Source of the DNA: Paramecium tetraurelia
Lineage: Eukaryota; Ciliophora; Oligohymenophorea; Peniculida; Parameciidae
Direction of reading: 5' to 3'
Assembly (NCBI RefSeq): GCF_000165425.1
Contig: NW_001799300.1
Location: forward strand, 248,001 to 312,000
DNA length: 64,000 nucleotides
The position numbers and the translations under genes were made by a program. Below, piece after piece: positions 22,692-34,675 of the stretch. A model generated the notes under the pieces. The model did not search any database, was not told the DNA's origin, and worked only from the letters and a program-made list of their open reading frames with translations. Each line of letters opens with the position of its first letter. The first letter of the stretch is position 1.

Positions 22692-25145
22692 ATGATGTAG
22701 CCAAAAAGAAGTATTAATGATCTTCTAGCGGAATATTCAAAAGAATTGGGTGAAGATTTCGATGATGGAGACTCTTAAGTAAATGAAGGAAATGCTTTCG
22801 ATGATGATCCAGAAATGAGAAAACTTTAATAATAATTGTAAGAGTATATATTCTATTCTTGAAATATCGATGTTGGCAAAGCAAACAACCAAATTGAAAA
22901 AGCTGCTAAATCAACTGACCTCTATGATTAAATGCTTTCACAATACGAAAATCCCTAGAACTAAAATGCTCCATAAAAGTCAAATTAGACATAGAATCCA
23001 TAATAATAATAAGGGCCAGCAAAAAATAAAAAGGGAGGCATAGATCTCCAAGAATTAGAAAATCAATTGACCATTCCATCCAACTTAAAGTCTATGAGCG
23101 TAATTAAATTCGACATTGGGTACATTAATTAGAACATTTTACCAAACTTTAAAAAAAATCCTGAATTGACTAATTTCTATAAAAATCTAGTAATTGATAT
23201 TATTGTAATATATAGGTATCCGAATTGTAAAAGTAACTTACTACGATTGTTTAATAAATTAAAGATGAGAAGATTTAAGAAAATCAATATATAAAAATGG
23301 TGAATGATACATTTCAATAGGAGTAAATTAAGTTTAAGACTGCTGCACCAGCTATGAAAAATAGAATAGGTCTCAGATGCAAAACATTGAATTAAGAATT
23401 AGAAAATTTGAAGAAAAATTTATTTGGCAAAATTTGTTAAGAATTTGGTTGCGGTCCTGATTTGACATAGAAATTTTTGTTTGAAGAATTCTAAGAAAAG
23501 CCGTATAAAGAAAAAGCAAAGGAATTACTTATTAGACATAAAGAATATTTAAATTTAACATAATATTTAAGTATTCATATGAAAGATGAAAAAAGAGACT
23601 TGATAGAATTCTTGATTGGAAAATTAGAAAAAAGCAAAGCAATTTAAAATGATTTGAAAGAAGGCAAAAATGTTGATTTTTCAAAATTCTTCATTACTGA
23701 ATTTAAAGATATAACTGAGGATTAATTTCTTGGGATTCCTAAGATAGAATATTAGGCAAAGATTTAAAATATGTTGGATTAAGTGAATTAAGCTTTGAAA
23801 GAGGAATAACTATATTATAAAGTTGCTTCACTTGCTAAACCTATTATTTAAGTCATTCCTGGTACTAAATAAATGCAGAAAGTTAGTCCAGCTGATATAT
23901 GCAAGCAATATTTTGCCAGATATGAAGAATTATAGAAATATTTATCAGGTTAAAAAAATGAAAGTTGGACTCCTTTACCAATTTTTAAAATGGAATTAGA
24001 AAATAGAGATGTGTCAACTGTAAATAAAGATGTTCCAAATGGCACATTAAGAATTCAATTTAAAAATTTTGTTAATGGAGATAAAATGCTATTATAATAC
24101 GAACTTACAATAGGAAAGTAAACTATTATTCAATAAAAATTAGTTAACCTTATTAAGGTAAAACTGAGTAAGCTGACAGTACTGGAAGATTAGGTTACGT
24201 TTAAGATATCAATCTTAAGGACTTCAAGAATGGCACAAAAGAGATTCATTTAAGCGCAATTGAAATTAAACTATTTAAAAAAGGATGGATATCAAATGAC
24301 TTAAAAGGATAAGGAAAAATTTAATTAAATGATTTACTCGATATGTCTACAATAGAAGGAGATCTACTTTTAAATGAGAAGACAGTATTACAATATTGTA
24401 TCTTGTTGAGAGAATCATTAAATAAGAAAAAAAGTGTAACAACAGCATAAATACTTAAAACATACCCAAAATTTGATAAAAAAAATGGTTTGGATTAATA
24501 CTTAGAATAAAAATTAAAAGAAATACCAAATGAACCAGTTCCTTAGCAGTAGCAAAAGTAAGAAATTTAGTAACCATAATAATAATTATAATAACAGTAA
24601 TAATAACAATAATAATAATAATAATAAGTTGAGGAAGATGAAGGCTGTTAAGGTCCATAATTATAACCAGATTAATTAATTGTATTTAGTATTAATTTAA
24701 TTAGCTTCTAAATCATTAAGAGGACGATGAATAATATTAAAATGTTAAAAAGCTTGGAGAAAAAATGCCATAGTTATAAGAAGATTTGTTGAACCCAGAA
24801 AATCCATTAAAAGGAAGTGTTTATTATTTTTTAGTGTAATATGCACCTTTTTTACAAAATAAGACAGTTGAATTAAAACAAGACCCCTCTTAGAGGTTAT
24901 AATAAAGATTTGTTTAAAAATTATGGGAGGATTGTTATAGATAATAAAATAAATTAAAAAATAAATTAATAAATGATATGGAGGGCTATTTTAGCGATTT
25001 ATAAAAGATTATAAAAAAGGATCAGCTTATGATAAAACTATACAAGCAGGCTTAAGCACCAAGTTGGTCTAAGTTCTTAGAAGGAAGACTAGAAATAGCA
25101 TTACAAGAAGAGAAAGCAATTTAAGAATAATTATCAGCAGAATGA
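22692..25145 (+). CDS. CC2D1/Lgd-like coiled-coil and C2-domain protein, in-frame TGA
   Basis: About 792 residues. An acidic N-terminus (MMQPKRSINDLLAEYSKELG) is followed by helical repeats (GKANNQIEKAAKSTDLYDQM), a long helical middle, a C2-like domain (LRIQFKNFVNGDKMLLQYEL ... IHLSAIEIKLFKKGWISNDL ... LLDMSTIEGDLLL), a Q-tract and a coil. The layout resembles CC2D1A/B (Lgd), which binds ESCRT-III. That is a family-level inference. Introns of 26, 26 and 23 nt give an exact frame, yet a TGA lies in frame at about 22860 (after EYIFYS) with clear coding before and after. I find no GT-AG intron that removes it. Either the gene is broken, the base is wrong, or TGA is read through. Confidence 0.65.
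24571..24628. repeat. (TAA)n microsatellite encoding a Q-tract
   Basis: A nearly pure run of TAA with a few TAG, CAA and CAG codons inside the CC2D1-like gene, read as glutamine. Confidence 0.85.
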
Positions 25146-25173
25146 TGTATAAATTTAAATCTATATATTGATA

Positions 25174-26605
25174 TCATAATTATGTAAATGAAATAATATC
25201 TTACATATGTCTAGCTATGCAATAATGCTTAGCATCTTGATATTTAGAAATAAATTCTTTAAGTGACCCTCCTTATTTTAATCTATTAAGAGTTTATCTA
25301 GTTTCTTCAATTCCAATAGTTTCAACACATTATTCCATTTTTAGTTTGATTAAATTATTTATAGCATTTTATGGTTTGGTAGGAGCATCCAAATATTGAG
25401 GTTTTTAGATGAAGTCAATGAATTAAGGTTTCGGTTTTGGAGAAAGCAATTTTCGATTAGTGAATGAGGGGAAATTTTATCTACTGAATGTATTACTTCT
25501 AATAATAGTATTAGATTAAGTTCCTTTAGTTTATTAAGATATTGGTCTAACAGTAAGTGTTTCATTTAATGTTTATTAATTCAGCTTAGGTATAATTAGA
25601 TTACTTCTATTTTTAGATTCTATGTTAATAGTTTTATTGTTGTTTGGTTTATCTTATTAAATAATTTGCTAATCATTTCCATTTGAATTGGGTTCTTTAG
25701 CTTCTAAATCTAAATTATCAGTAAAAACACTCTTCCTGTTCTATTTCTGCTACTTACTATTACACCAAAACTCAAAAGTGTCTTATTATTCATAGGTAAA
25801 AGTGAAATGCTTTTACTTTAATAATATTTTGAAGTTTTCATTGTGTACTAATTCTCGAATATCAAATCTACCAGTTTCTTGAAGATCAAGGCAAGTTGTG
25901 ATTATGAATCGAAGCTCCTTGGAATACATCGAGGGAATCTTTACAATTCTTAAATGATAATTTCAATTACGCTCCTCCGTTAAGAATAACTGCTTTGATT
26001 TGCTCTATTATCTCAGACTTAAATAATTGTCTCTGTGTAGTCAATTCATATAACACAAGACCAAATTGATACATCATAGATTTGTAAGTAAAATTATTCT
26101 GAAATAACAATTCTGGAGGCCTGTAACTAGGTTTTTGATGCTATATTAAGTTATCAATTCCAAAATCACAAATCCTAACTTATTCCTAATGTATCAATAT
26201 ATTTTCAGGGTTCAAACCTTTATAACATATCTTATTCTCTCTCAAGTATATCAGAACAAACATGATTTGTATAAGAATTTTACAAATCACTCTTTCTGAA
26301 ATGAAACTTCCGAGATGCTCACTTATGAACTATTTTAAATTTCCTTAATCTGCATATTCCATTATTATTATTACATTATCATCTAATCTAAATACTTCTT
26401 TTAGTTTGATAACAAAAGGTATTTAGCATTTCTTCATTATTTATATTTCACTTAAAGCTAAATATCAATTTAATCTGATACCTTAGTTATAGAATCCGAC
26501 AAACTCTTTCATTGCGTATGTGTTGTTATCCTTTATATTTCTAACTTTATGAATTATTGTAGACTTTGATTCATAAATTTTCTCTAAAATTTAGTAATTC
26601 TGCAT
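25174..26605 (-). CDS. Protein kinase-like protein lacking HRD (pseudokinase)
   Basis: About 469 residues. The N-terminal kinase fold: MQNYQILEKIYESKSTIIHK, YAMKEF (VAIK lysine present), IIIMEYADQGNLKQF, then YKGLNPENIL where HRDLKxxN is expected, CDFGIDN (DFG present), PSYRPPELL and YQFGLVLYELTT. The catalytic Asp of HRD is replaced, so phosphotransfer is unlikely. A Q/S/N-rich tail follows. One 24-nt intron. To continue into YSKELRFIITTCLDLQETGR one base must be dropped at about 25921-25930, and the exon total is one base over a multiple of three. The gene ends 28 bp from the convergent CC2D1-like gene. Confidence 0.7.
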
Positions 26606-27044
26606 CTATTATTAATAATAAATAGAAAGTGGAATTTTATCAATAAAGTTAAGAAATTATAATATTATAAATGCCCTTTATACACCTCTAAATATAAATT
26701 TGAAGCACTTTAAGTTAGTTCGCAAAATTTGCAAATTAAAACGATTCAATACTTTTTGGCAATTAAAACTTTTTATTTATGTAAGATATTTTAATAACAA
26801 TTTAATTGTAAAATTCTACTTATTAATAAACAAAACTACAACAGATGGTTCTAACTGTTATTTATTTAATGTCTATCATTTCAAGTGACCCCCATATATA
26901 AGTATCATCAAGAATAGGAATATAATAATAGCTATACAGAGATAAGATTATAATCCAATAAAGCAAATCTTATCTCTGTGTAATATAAGAATCCATTTTA
27001 AATGAATTTTATAAGTTTAAAATTTATATATATTTCATATGTAA
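26606..27044. other. Intergenic with strong hairpin
   Basis: AT-rich DNA upstream of the pseudokinase start and downstream of the 1050-residue gene. A 62-codon plus-strand frame at 26700 has no TAA, TAG or TGA and no known match. I regard it as chance. A 14-bp inverted repeat is listed separately. Confidence 0.5.
26936..26979. repeat. 14-bp perfect inverted repeat, 16-nt loop
   Basis: ACAGAGATAAGATT at 26936-26949 is exactly complementary to AATCTTATCTCTGT at 26966-26979. It lies about 65 bp past the TGA of the large unknown gene and 330 bp upstream of the pseudokinase start. It could be a 3'-end or RNA element, or a transposon-end relic. I cannot choose. Confidence 0.7.
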
Positions 27045-30000
27045 TCAAGGTTTACAAAATTTATTCTTTTTAGAATCTTTGTTTTCAATAAGTATTTAAA
27101 TCCTAGTAATATCTTCACTTCTAAGGCCCTTTGTATACTCTTAAAACTTTTATTATTCAAGGCATTATAGGTCTCTTTAAATAATTAATCAGAATACTTA
27201 CTTTTAGAACCAATTTGCTAAAGCAGTCCAAGATGATAATAATATAATTTATCTCTTTAATTGTTTTAACCCATCTTGTCTTAATTTAAACATCATATAT
27301 AAAATCAGAAAAATCCCTTTAATTTATTCAGGATTATTTTTAAAATAGGAGAGAAAATTGATTTTTAAAAGAATTCTGTTGTAAATAACTAAATTCCCAT
27401 ATATGAACGCAGTTATTAATATTCGTCTAAAGTAATTTATAAATATTTAATTGGAATTGTGAATTGAATAAGTTTCAATTAATAAGTGCCAAAATGATAT
27501 TGGAATATAAGAGAGTAATTATTATTTTGTGTTTTCTACTATCAATGTGACACTTTCCAATAATGTAATTGCTCTAATTGATAATCTTGATGTAAGAAGT
27601 TAAGTTAAAAGTATCTTACATATTAATGTTAAATGTTCATTAAAATTAAATTTAAATATTTTATGGTTATACTATGACAATATTAAATTATAAATTCTAC
27701 CTGCAAGAAGGAAAGTACATAGGAAATCTTCTTCTTACTTCTATTTCAATAAATAATTCTTCGCTATGATATCTATAAAACAGGATTTATTTTCCCCAAT
27801 TAAGATATTTAGATAGAATTCTGGATGTTCAAAATGATGGTTATTTTATAAAATAAACTTCCTTTAAGTGAAAATCATATGAAGGATATCGTAGATGCAT
27901 TATAACACTCCCTTTGAATAATTCTCATTTCTTTATGAAAGTTTCTGGAATTCATCATCAAAGGCCAATTTTTCAAAATCATTAATTTATTAATCTTTTA
28001 ACTCTGGGGGATAAATACAAAACTCTTTGTCTATATCATAGCCTTTGATGGATCCCACTAAATGGTTGAATTTATTTAAAATAATAGAGTTTTAGATTCT
28101 TGACTTATTCACGGATTCAGTTATGTTAATCTAGGATGATTATTGACTTAATCTTTTTTGATTAGATAATGATCTACTATGAAGCATGATCATTTGAGTT
28201 GGTCTTTTAACTAGCATTCTTTAAAACATAGGTTTTTACACTATTTCTTAGGGATTCTTTTTGCTGATTAATTAAATTTATTCAGTCAACACTCCAAACA
28301 AATTATTTGGATTAGTCAAAGCTTATAATTGACTTCTTGTGGTACTATTTGTAGTAGTTTAAGGCATATTATCAAATTCAACAGGATTAACAACTAATGA
28401 TCGCTTAAGACTACCATCAAGCATAGATGCTAATTTCGGTGCTAAAATTGTTCTTCTTCTAGTAGGACTGAATATCGTTGTAGTTTATTCTTCAATTTTT
28501 AGATTTTTGGTCTATAAAAATTAAGGTGGAGTAGCTGCAAGAGACATTCTTTGTTTCGCTTTGCTTTCTTTTTTCTTTGATGCTTGATCTAACATTCTTT
28601 CAAAGATCTTTAGCGTTTTTTAACATTTATTGGGGAGATAATGGAAAATTTTATCAAGATCCTAATCCAATTCATCTATTTCTTCGGCTACTTTCTTTTA
28701 TTCTGGTTAAGGAAATTGCTTTTCAACTTATAAGGGAGTAAAATCAGGTCGTTTTAATATTTCTTCTAATTTCTTAGGTCTATATAACTCATTTGATTTT
28801 AAAGTGATAACATCATCTATGGTTTTTGAATCAAATATAGTCATTTTTAGTAAATCAGAAAAAAAATTAGAAAGCTCAAAATACTTCCAAATTAATTAAC
28901 TAGATTAAATATGAACTTTATTATAAGGAGTTTGTAGAAAATTCATTAATTATGTGAAAAATTAAGAGATCTCTGGAATATCTAAAAATAGCATCAATCT
29001 ATAAGGAATATTATAAAAAATCAGGAAGAATATTGACATTTCAGGGTCTTGATGTAAAAGGAAGGATAGGTATTATACAATAATTTCTGGACAAATAGTG
29101 ATGGCTACCAAATCCTATTTTAGACATTCATAAATCATTGAATATGCTCTTTAATAATATTCCTTGTTAACTCTGGTAAGCAAAAAGTTATTTCTATTAT
29201 CAGTTATCACTTGCATAGTTCTAAAAGCCCTAAATTGGATCAAGGGTCTTCTTTCTTATGAAACATTAACATTTAATTGTCTAAAAGAAGGAGGATCTGG
29301 AGGATTCATATCTACATAAAAATTATATAATTTCTACAATTAAAATGATATATTTACATTTGGAATTACTTAAGGGTTTTTTGTTGGAAACAATAGAAAT
29401 GACAAAAACAAGTCTAGGAGCATATTAGACTTAAAAACTTCGCTGCTCAATTAATCAACAGTTGCATGATTAGCTACTAATAAAGGTACTTCACTTGGTT
29501 GAAATAACCATTCTTCCAACATTTATTATTTTAATTCTTTTTTTGTTAATCCATAATTTGATGCTTCTTCTCTTTTTTATTCTATTTTTTCACTTATAAA
29601 ATCTAAGTTCTTTGAACTCATCACTTAACTTAAGGCTACCAATTCTTAAATATTTGATATATGATAATACAATCTTCAACATCGATTTCAAACTACGAAT
29701 CCAATTCTCGTAACAAAACCCATACATTTCTTCTTTCTAAAGCAAATTGGAAACATGAATTAAGCATGTCAAAATTAGAATTATATTTTATGAAACTCTT
29801 AAAGAAATCGTTTACCTTTTAACAAACAAATTCATTGTCAAAAAAGGGCAGTTAGATTTTATAGATAAAATTTTTGGAGTTCTCTAGTAGAAACCATCTA
29901 AGTTTGGTTTCATTATCACTCACAGTTTAACAATATACTAAAAATGTCAATAATCGGTACAATACTCTCCTGGTTAATGAGACATTTAGTAACGCAATCA

Positions 30001-30301
30001 AAATACAGTTTGACGTAGTCCTATTCTTCCCAATACCTATCTTATAAAGCATATAATAATAATAAGGCCTATAATGAATTTATTGATACACTATTTTCAT
30101 ATAATTGACTGGCGATCAGTAAATATTTCAATATATTAGGTTTTTATTACAACACTGAGATAATTGAAGGAAAAGGCAACATTCTACTCAATTTTCTACA
30201 TACGCTAAACATCAAGGTTTATCTTCTATTGTCATCCTATTCTTAAAGCTATATTTTTAAGACAATTTTACAGTTTCTTTGAATTACTCACATAATTCCA
30301 T
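27045..30301 (-). CDS. Large helical unknown protein (1050 residues)
   Basis: A five-exon gene whose introns (23, 28, 26, 27 nt) join into an exact frame of 1051 codons. The N-terminal half is helical (LLLLYALQDRYWEEQDYVKL, FFDNEFVCQKVNDFFKSFIK, QPSEVPLLVANHATVDQLSS). The middle is S/T/Q/R-rich and probably disordered (TIFSPTRRRTILAP). The C-terminal third is strongly helical and leucine-rich (LRSEDITRIQILIENK near the end), reminiscent of armadillo/HEAT scaffolds. No catalytic motif and no family I can name. The second half could be mistaken for a separate gene starting MTIFDSKTIDD near 28844, but the frame runs unbroken through that methionine. Its ATG is 28 bp from the divergent SDR start. 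Confidence 0.75.
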
Positions 30302-30329
30302 TTTATTAATTATTTAATTCAGAAGTATC

Positions 30330-31421
30330 ATGAAAAAGTTAATACTTGTACTTGGCGGTTCTACTTTCATGGGAAAGGAATTATTGTAGGACCTTTCTTA
30401 GAATGAGTCATATGAAGTTCACTTTATAAATAGAGGGAAAAATTATTGGAACAATGCAGTAAATCAGATAAAGAATGCTTATTATACATACGGTAATCGA
30501 GAGGATACAAATGATTTTACTACTTTGATAAGGTATCTCTCAAAAAAACTCGGGGTTGGAGTTAATGGTAGAATTTGGGAAGCTGTTGTTGATTTCTCTG
30601 CATTTTACAGTAGTTAAGTGAAATCTGTGTATGTTGCTTTAAGAGGATTGTGCAATTTATACATATTTATATCAACTGATTCAATATATGATGTATGCAA
30701 GATAAGAAAAATTCCAATAACAGAAGATTAGGATCAAAGAAAAGAATTAACAGAATCGTAAAAGAAGGGAGAGAGTTATGGCCATGTAATAATATTAATT
30801 TGAATATTTAGAATAAATTGAAATGCGAAGAGTTTCTATAAAATTATGTAATCGAAGGTTCATTTAGATATGTCATTTTGAGACTTCCAGATGTTATTGG
30901 GCCTTTTGATGATTCTGGAAGGTTTTTCGCTTTAGTAAAATGGCTTCAATAAAATGACAAGCATCCTATTTAAGTGGTAAATATGATAATTAATTAGTTA
31001 GGATTAAGCTGTGCAATCAGAATAAATTAGTCTTGTATTTAGCACAGATGTTGTGAATTGCATTAAATATTTCATTTAAAATATTCCATAATAAAATTAA
31101 ATTTATAATGTTTGTTTTGATGAGACAATTTCATATATTGAATTAACTTAGGTGATAGTAATACTTTAATACTAATTTTAGCTTGATAAAATATCACAAA
31201 AATAACTCAATATCAAACATGTAGTAGAAGCGAGCAAATTCTATCCTTCAGTTGATTGTGGAATTATTAGCAATAAAAAAATCAAGGAATTGGATATAAA
31301 ATTCACTCCTTTGATAACAGCTTTGGAAAAGACCATTGAGTTTTTTATGAAGGAAGCATCAAATTATGAAGCAGAAAACAAGGCTGCTCTTGAAAAGCTT
31401 AATAGGAAATTAAATGCTTGA
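30330..31421 (+). CDS. Atypical SDR, NAD(P)-dependent epimerase/reductase-like
   Basis: 338 residues with an N-terminal Rossmann fold MKKLILVLGGSTFMGKELLQ (GGSxxxG), FSAFYSSQVKSVYVALRGLC, the strand IFISTDSIYD and a YGHNKLKCEEFL segment holding the Y-x-x-x-K pair. These fit extended/atypical SDR proteins such as CSP41-like and UDP-sugar epimerase-like enzymes. Introns: 26, 25 and 24 nt, exact frame. I cannot tell substrate or whether it is catalytic; RNA-binding members of this group exist. The C-terminus is a charged helix. It shares a 28-bp divergent spacer with the gene on its left. Confidence 0.7.
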
Positions 31422-31701
31422 GCAGGTTATGAATTATGATTTAAATATTAATTCCAATGATATAAAATTGAAAATAATTATTTATAATTAATGCAAAAAA
31501 AATAATTAAAACTGATTAAATTTTAAGTTCATCTAATTTATTGAATTTAGAGCTCTGATTAATGTTAGGGCTTGAATTTACTTAAAATTTAGACATTTTT
31601 ATTTTGGTTAAACTCGTATTGATTAAATACATACTATAATCAGAAATATATGATTGGATATCATCATAATTGAGTATGATTTTTATTAATTATAATTTAT
31701 T
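31422..31701. other. Intergenic, AT-rich
   Basis: 280 bp with no open frame of note; presumably holds the promoter of the following kinase gene. Confidence 0.5.
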
Positions 31702-33265
31702 ATGAAACACTCTTTATATTTTGTATCCTCTAAGTAGTAATCGTTTTGGAATAGAGATTTAAATGCCTTAGTTAATTACGATTTTCGTGAATTGTCTGAA
31801 AATTAAAAGACTATCGTATTGATTAAACAAGGCCAAATCCTCAAGATGATAACTCCTCGGAGATACAAGATTTATAGACAGCACTTATTCTATTTTCGAA
31901 AGGTAAGGTATTTATTTTATAAGTGATTTAATAAAGAGTGGTGAAATTGGAGGCTTTCTCCTACTTAAAAATGTATATTGTTCTTTTCGCAACAAAGACA
32001 ATACTATTCTTATTACTCTATCTCATGAGTTTTAGTAAATAGTCCTACAAACCGGAAATAAATCGGAAGAAGTTGACAATTTTATTGTTGAATTGAAACA
32101 GAATTGCATCCAAGAATCAATACCCCTTGCTTTCTAATATTTAAGGTAAAAAATAGGGGAAGGTATTACTTCAGAGGTAATTTTTCAAGATTATTTGTTC
32201 TAGGTATTTGTGATAAATCATCTAAATAATGAAAAATTTGCAATTAAAAAAGTGATAAAAGCCCCATTAGGACACAAAATGAGAGAGAAACAAGCAAAAA
32301 GTTTGGCTGAAGAAATATTTATTATGCGAAGTCTCGACAATCCAAATATTCCGAAATTATATGAAGTATATGAAAGTGATGGTATCTTTTCATAATTAAA
32401 ACTTAGATTCTGTAGAATTATTAATGACTTATTATGAAGGTGGTCATTTATATGAAAAGCTATAGAATTTTTCACTTAAACAAAAATAACAATTAGTAAG
32501 AGATATTCTAGAAACTATGAATTATGTCCATTCATAATAAATTATGCATCGAGACTTGAAACCATAAAATATCATGTACAAAGACAAAGACCCTACCAGC
32601 ACTGATGTAGCCATAATTGATTTCGGATTTTCGACTAATTATAAATATTAAGAGCATGTATTATATAATTGTGGTACTCCTGGATATGCAGCACCTGAAG
32701 TTCAGGAATACAAGGAAAAATAAAAAATGTATACCACTTAATGTGATGTTTTCAGTTTGGGTATCATAGTTTATGAAATGTAAATTCTTTATTAATAATT
32801 AGTTTCTATGGGGTTCACCCTTTTAAATTATCTAATTCTGGCAGTCTTTGTTTCAATGAGAAGATCAAGTTGCCCTAATCATTAAAAAATCTCATTATCT
32901 AAATGACTCGAATCTAACCTAAATATAGATTCACATTAAAGGAATGTCTAGAACAAGACTTTTTTCGGGAAAGTCTAGATTCTAATTGCTTTGATGATTT
33001 GTTGAAATTCAGTTTGGTCGATTCAATCTATTAAAAATCTTAGAATGTTTCAAGAAAAAATTCAATAGATCCCATCAAATAAGAAAAATAAAATAAAAAT
33101 GAATCTGTTAAAAATAAAACTATTAATTCTACTGTTGCTGAATCCAGAAATCTTCTTTTTAAAAGCTTTGGTCCTATTGAACAACAACTACAAGATGATT
33201 TACAATTCAGTGAGAATCACAATTTTCCAACTGACTATAACAATTTACTTTAAAAAAGAATCTGA
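31702..33265 (+). CDS. Ser/Thr kinase with PH-like N-terminal region
   Basis: 484 residues. The first 140 look like a PH-type fold (IVLIKQGQILKMITPRRYKI ... GEIGGFLLLKNVYCSFRNKD ... ITLSHEFQQIVLQTG). The kinase domain then shows GEGITSEVFVINHLNNEKFA, AIKKVIK (lysine), MHRDLKPQNIMYKDKD, IIDFGFSTN, CGTPGYAAPEVQE and DVFSLGIIVYEM. It looks active and of CAMK-like type. The C-terminus is polar and Q/N-rich. Introns: 34, 27, 25 and 23 nt. The first (34 nt, near 31906-31939) is unusually long for this genome and could instead mask a one-base shift, since the next frame reads IYFISDLIKSGEIGG. Substrate unknown. Confidence 0.75.
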
Positions 33266-33455
33266 AAATTAAATAAATTCTCACATTGATGATCGCCTTA
33301 ATTTATATAATTTTGTATTTGATTACTTTACAAAAATAAATTTAATTTATCATCAAGTATCTATTAGAACTGTTTTTAAATCTTCAATCTCTTAAGTTTT
33401 ATATAGTGATAATAATGTATATTAAATATTCGATCCATCCATTAATGAAATAAAG

Positions 33456-34675
33456 ATGTGGATTCTAACGGGCAAAATACATCAATCAACCAAAAAAAAC
33501 TACAAAAGAAAACAAAAATAAAAAATCATCTATCTACTCAAGAGTAAACTATTTGTATTAGAAGAAATTTACACAAATGCAAAATAAAAATAATCAAAAT
33601 CCTGTTATTGTCGATCAAAAATACATATTACTTAATTTAATATATTAAGGAAAGGCTTCAACAATCTTTGAAGGTATAAAACTATTGTTATTTAAGCGAT
33701 CAATTTATAATAAAAGCAAGAATGTGTGTAAGAATGTCTCTAATATCCAAAAGTGATAATAGCACTAAAATACTATCGTTCCGGTCATGAGATTAAATTT
33801 AATTGTATTTTAAAGCTTATTTTGAGAATCACAATGAGGAGAAAAATCAAGTTGGATAAATACCTTAGGACTTTTAATATTATCTAGTTAAATTGATTGA
33901 GCATGTGATTTTCATGAATCAATACAATTACTAAGTCTTAAATAAAACTAGCCCCAATTTAAAGTTCTGACTCTATTTTTGGAAATCAAAGTTTTCATTA
34001 GAATGCATAATTTTAATAACTTTAAAAACTGTATTATTTGTTAATATTTTAGATTGATGCATTAAAATTATTGCATTCTGCTAACTTTGTCCATGCCAAT
34101 TTAAATTTGCAAAGTATTTAACATGCTTGGAAAATTTGAAGAGAATTTCCTTAGGCAACTTTTAGAATTCTATTTTGTTCAAACCAAACTCTAAGATAGT
34201 ATTTCATTTAAATAAATATTCAAGTGTAGGACAGCATTTTGGGATATGTAACAATTACTAAATAAATCATTAAAATTATATCCTAAAGATGATTTAGAAT
34301 ATAACTCTTGACAGAAGGAGAATTCTTCGATTAATCAAAATAATTTAAAAAAGAGCAAAAAATTATAGTGGTATTTCTCAGTTAAACATTTTCTTCCTTG
34401 TTTTACTGATTTCGCTAATAAGATCAATCTTATCGCTAATAAGATCAATCTTAAACCCTTTATATTTGCCTGTTAATTATGATAGTTTGAAAGCTGTTTT
34501 TAAAGGATGTAAAAATTTGGATTTCGATTGGATAATTGATTTGGTCTAAAAATAGTTTCCTTAAATAAATAGATTAAAAAAGTATAGTGGAAATTCATCT
34601 TAATAAGTATCAATGTAAAATTTAGAATTTAATTCTGCATAAAATCTCTAAATACAATTGATGAATCTTAAATGA
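33456..34675 (+). pseudogene. Decayed kinase-like gene
   Basis: Kinase pieces occur in order but in shifting frames: a PH-like start (MWILTGKIHQSTKKNYKRK), DQKYILLNLIYQGKASTIFE (glycine-loop-like), a 23-nt intron, VIIALKYYRSGHEIK (lysine strand), then after a shift YYLVKLIEHVIFMNQYNYQV, then LYFWKSKFSLECIILITLKT behind an in-frame TGA, a 22-nt intron and IDALKLLHSANFVHANLNLQ. In that last piece HRDLK is replaced by HANLN. At least two frameshifts and one TGA argue for a pseudogene. The layout parallels the intact PH-kinase just upstream, so it may be a degraded paralogue of that or of another ciliate kinase. Confidence 0.6.
34412..34453. repeat. 21-bp direct tandem repeat, two copies
   Basis: Two identical, adjacent 21-bp copies, 34412-34432 and 34433-34453, each beginning TCGCTAATAAG. 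Located inside the kinase relic. Looks like a recent slippage or local duplication. Confidence 0.9.

Noticed and set aside
22830-22900. A retained internal eliminated sequence causing the in-frame TGA
   Set aside because: No TA-bounded segment of suitable length with the TAYAG-type ends is present.
26700-26888. 62-codon frame free of TAA, TAG and TGA
   Set aside because: No start context, no homology and simple composition; likely chance.
28844-28844. Separate gene starting MTIFDSKTIDD
   Set aside because: The upstream frame continues without a stop through this methionine, and introns further upstream join into one 1051-codon frame.
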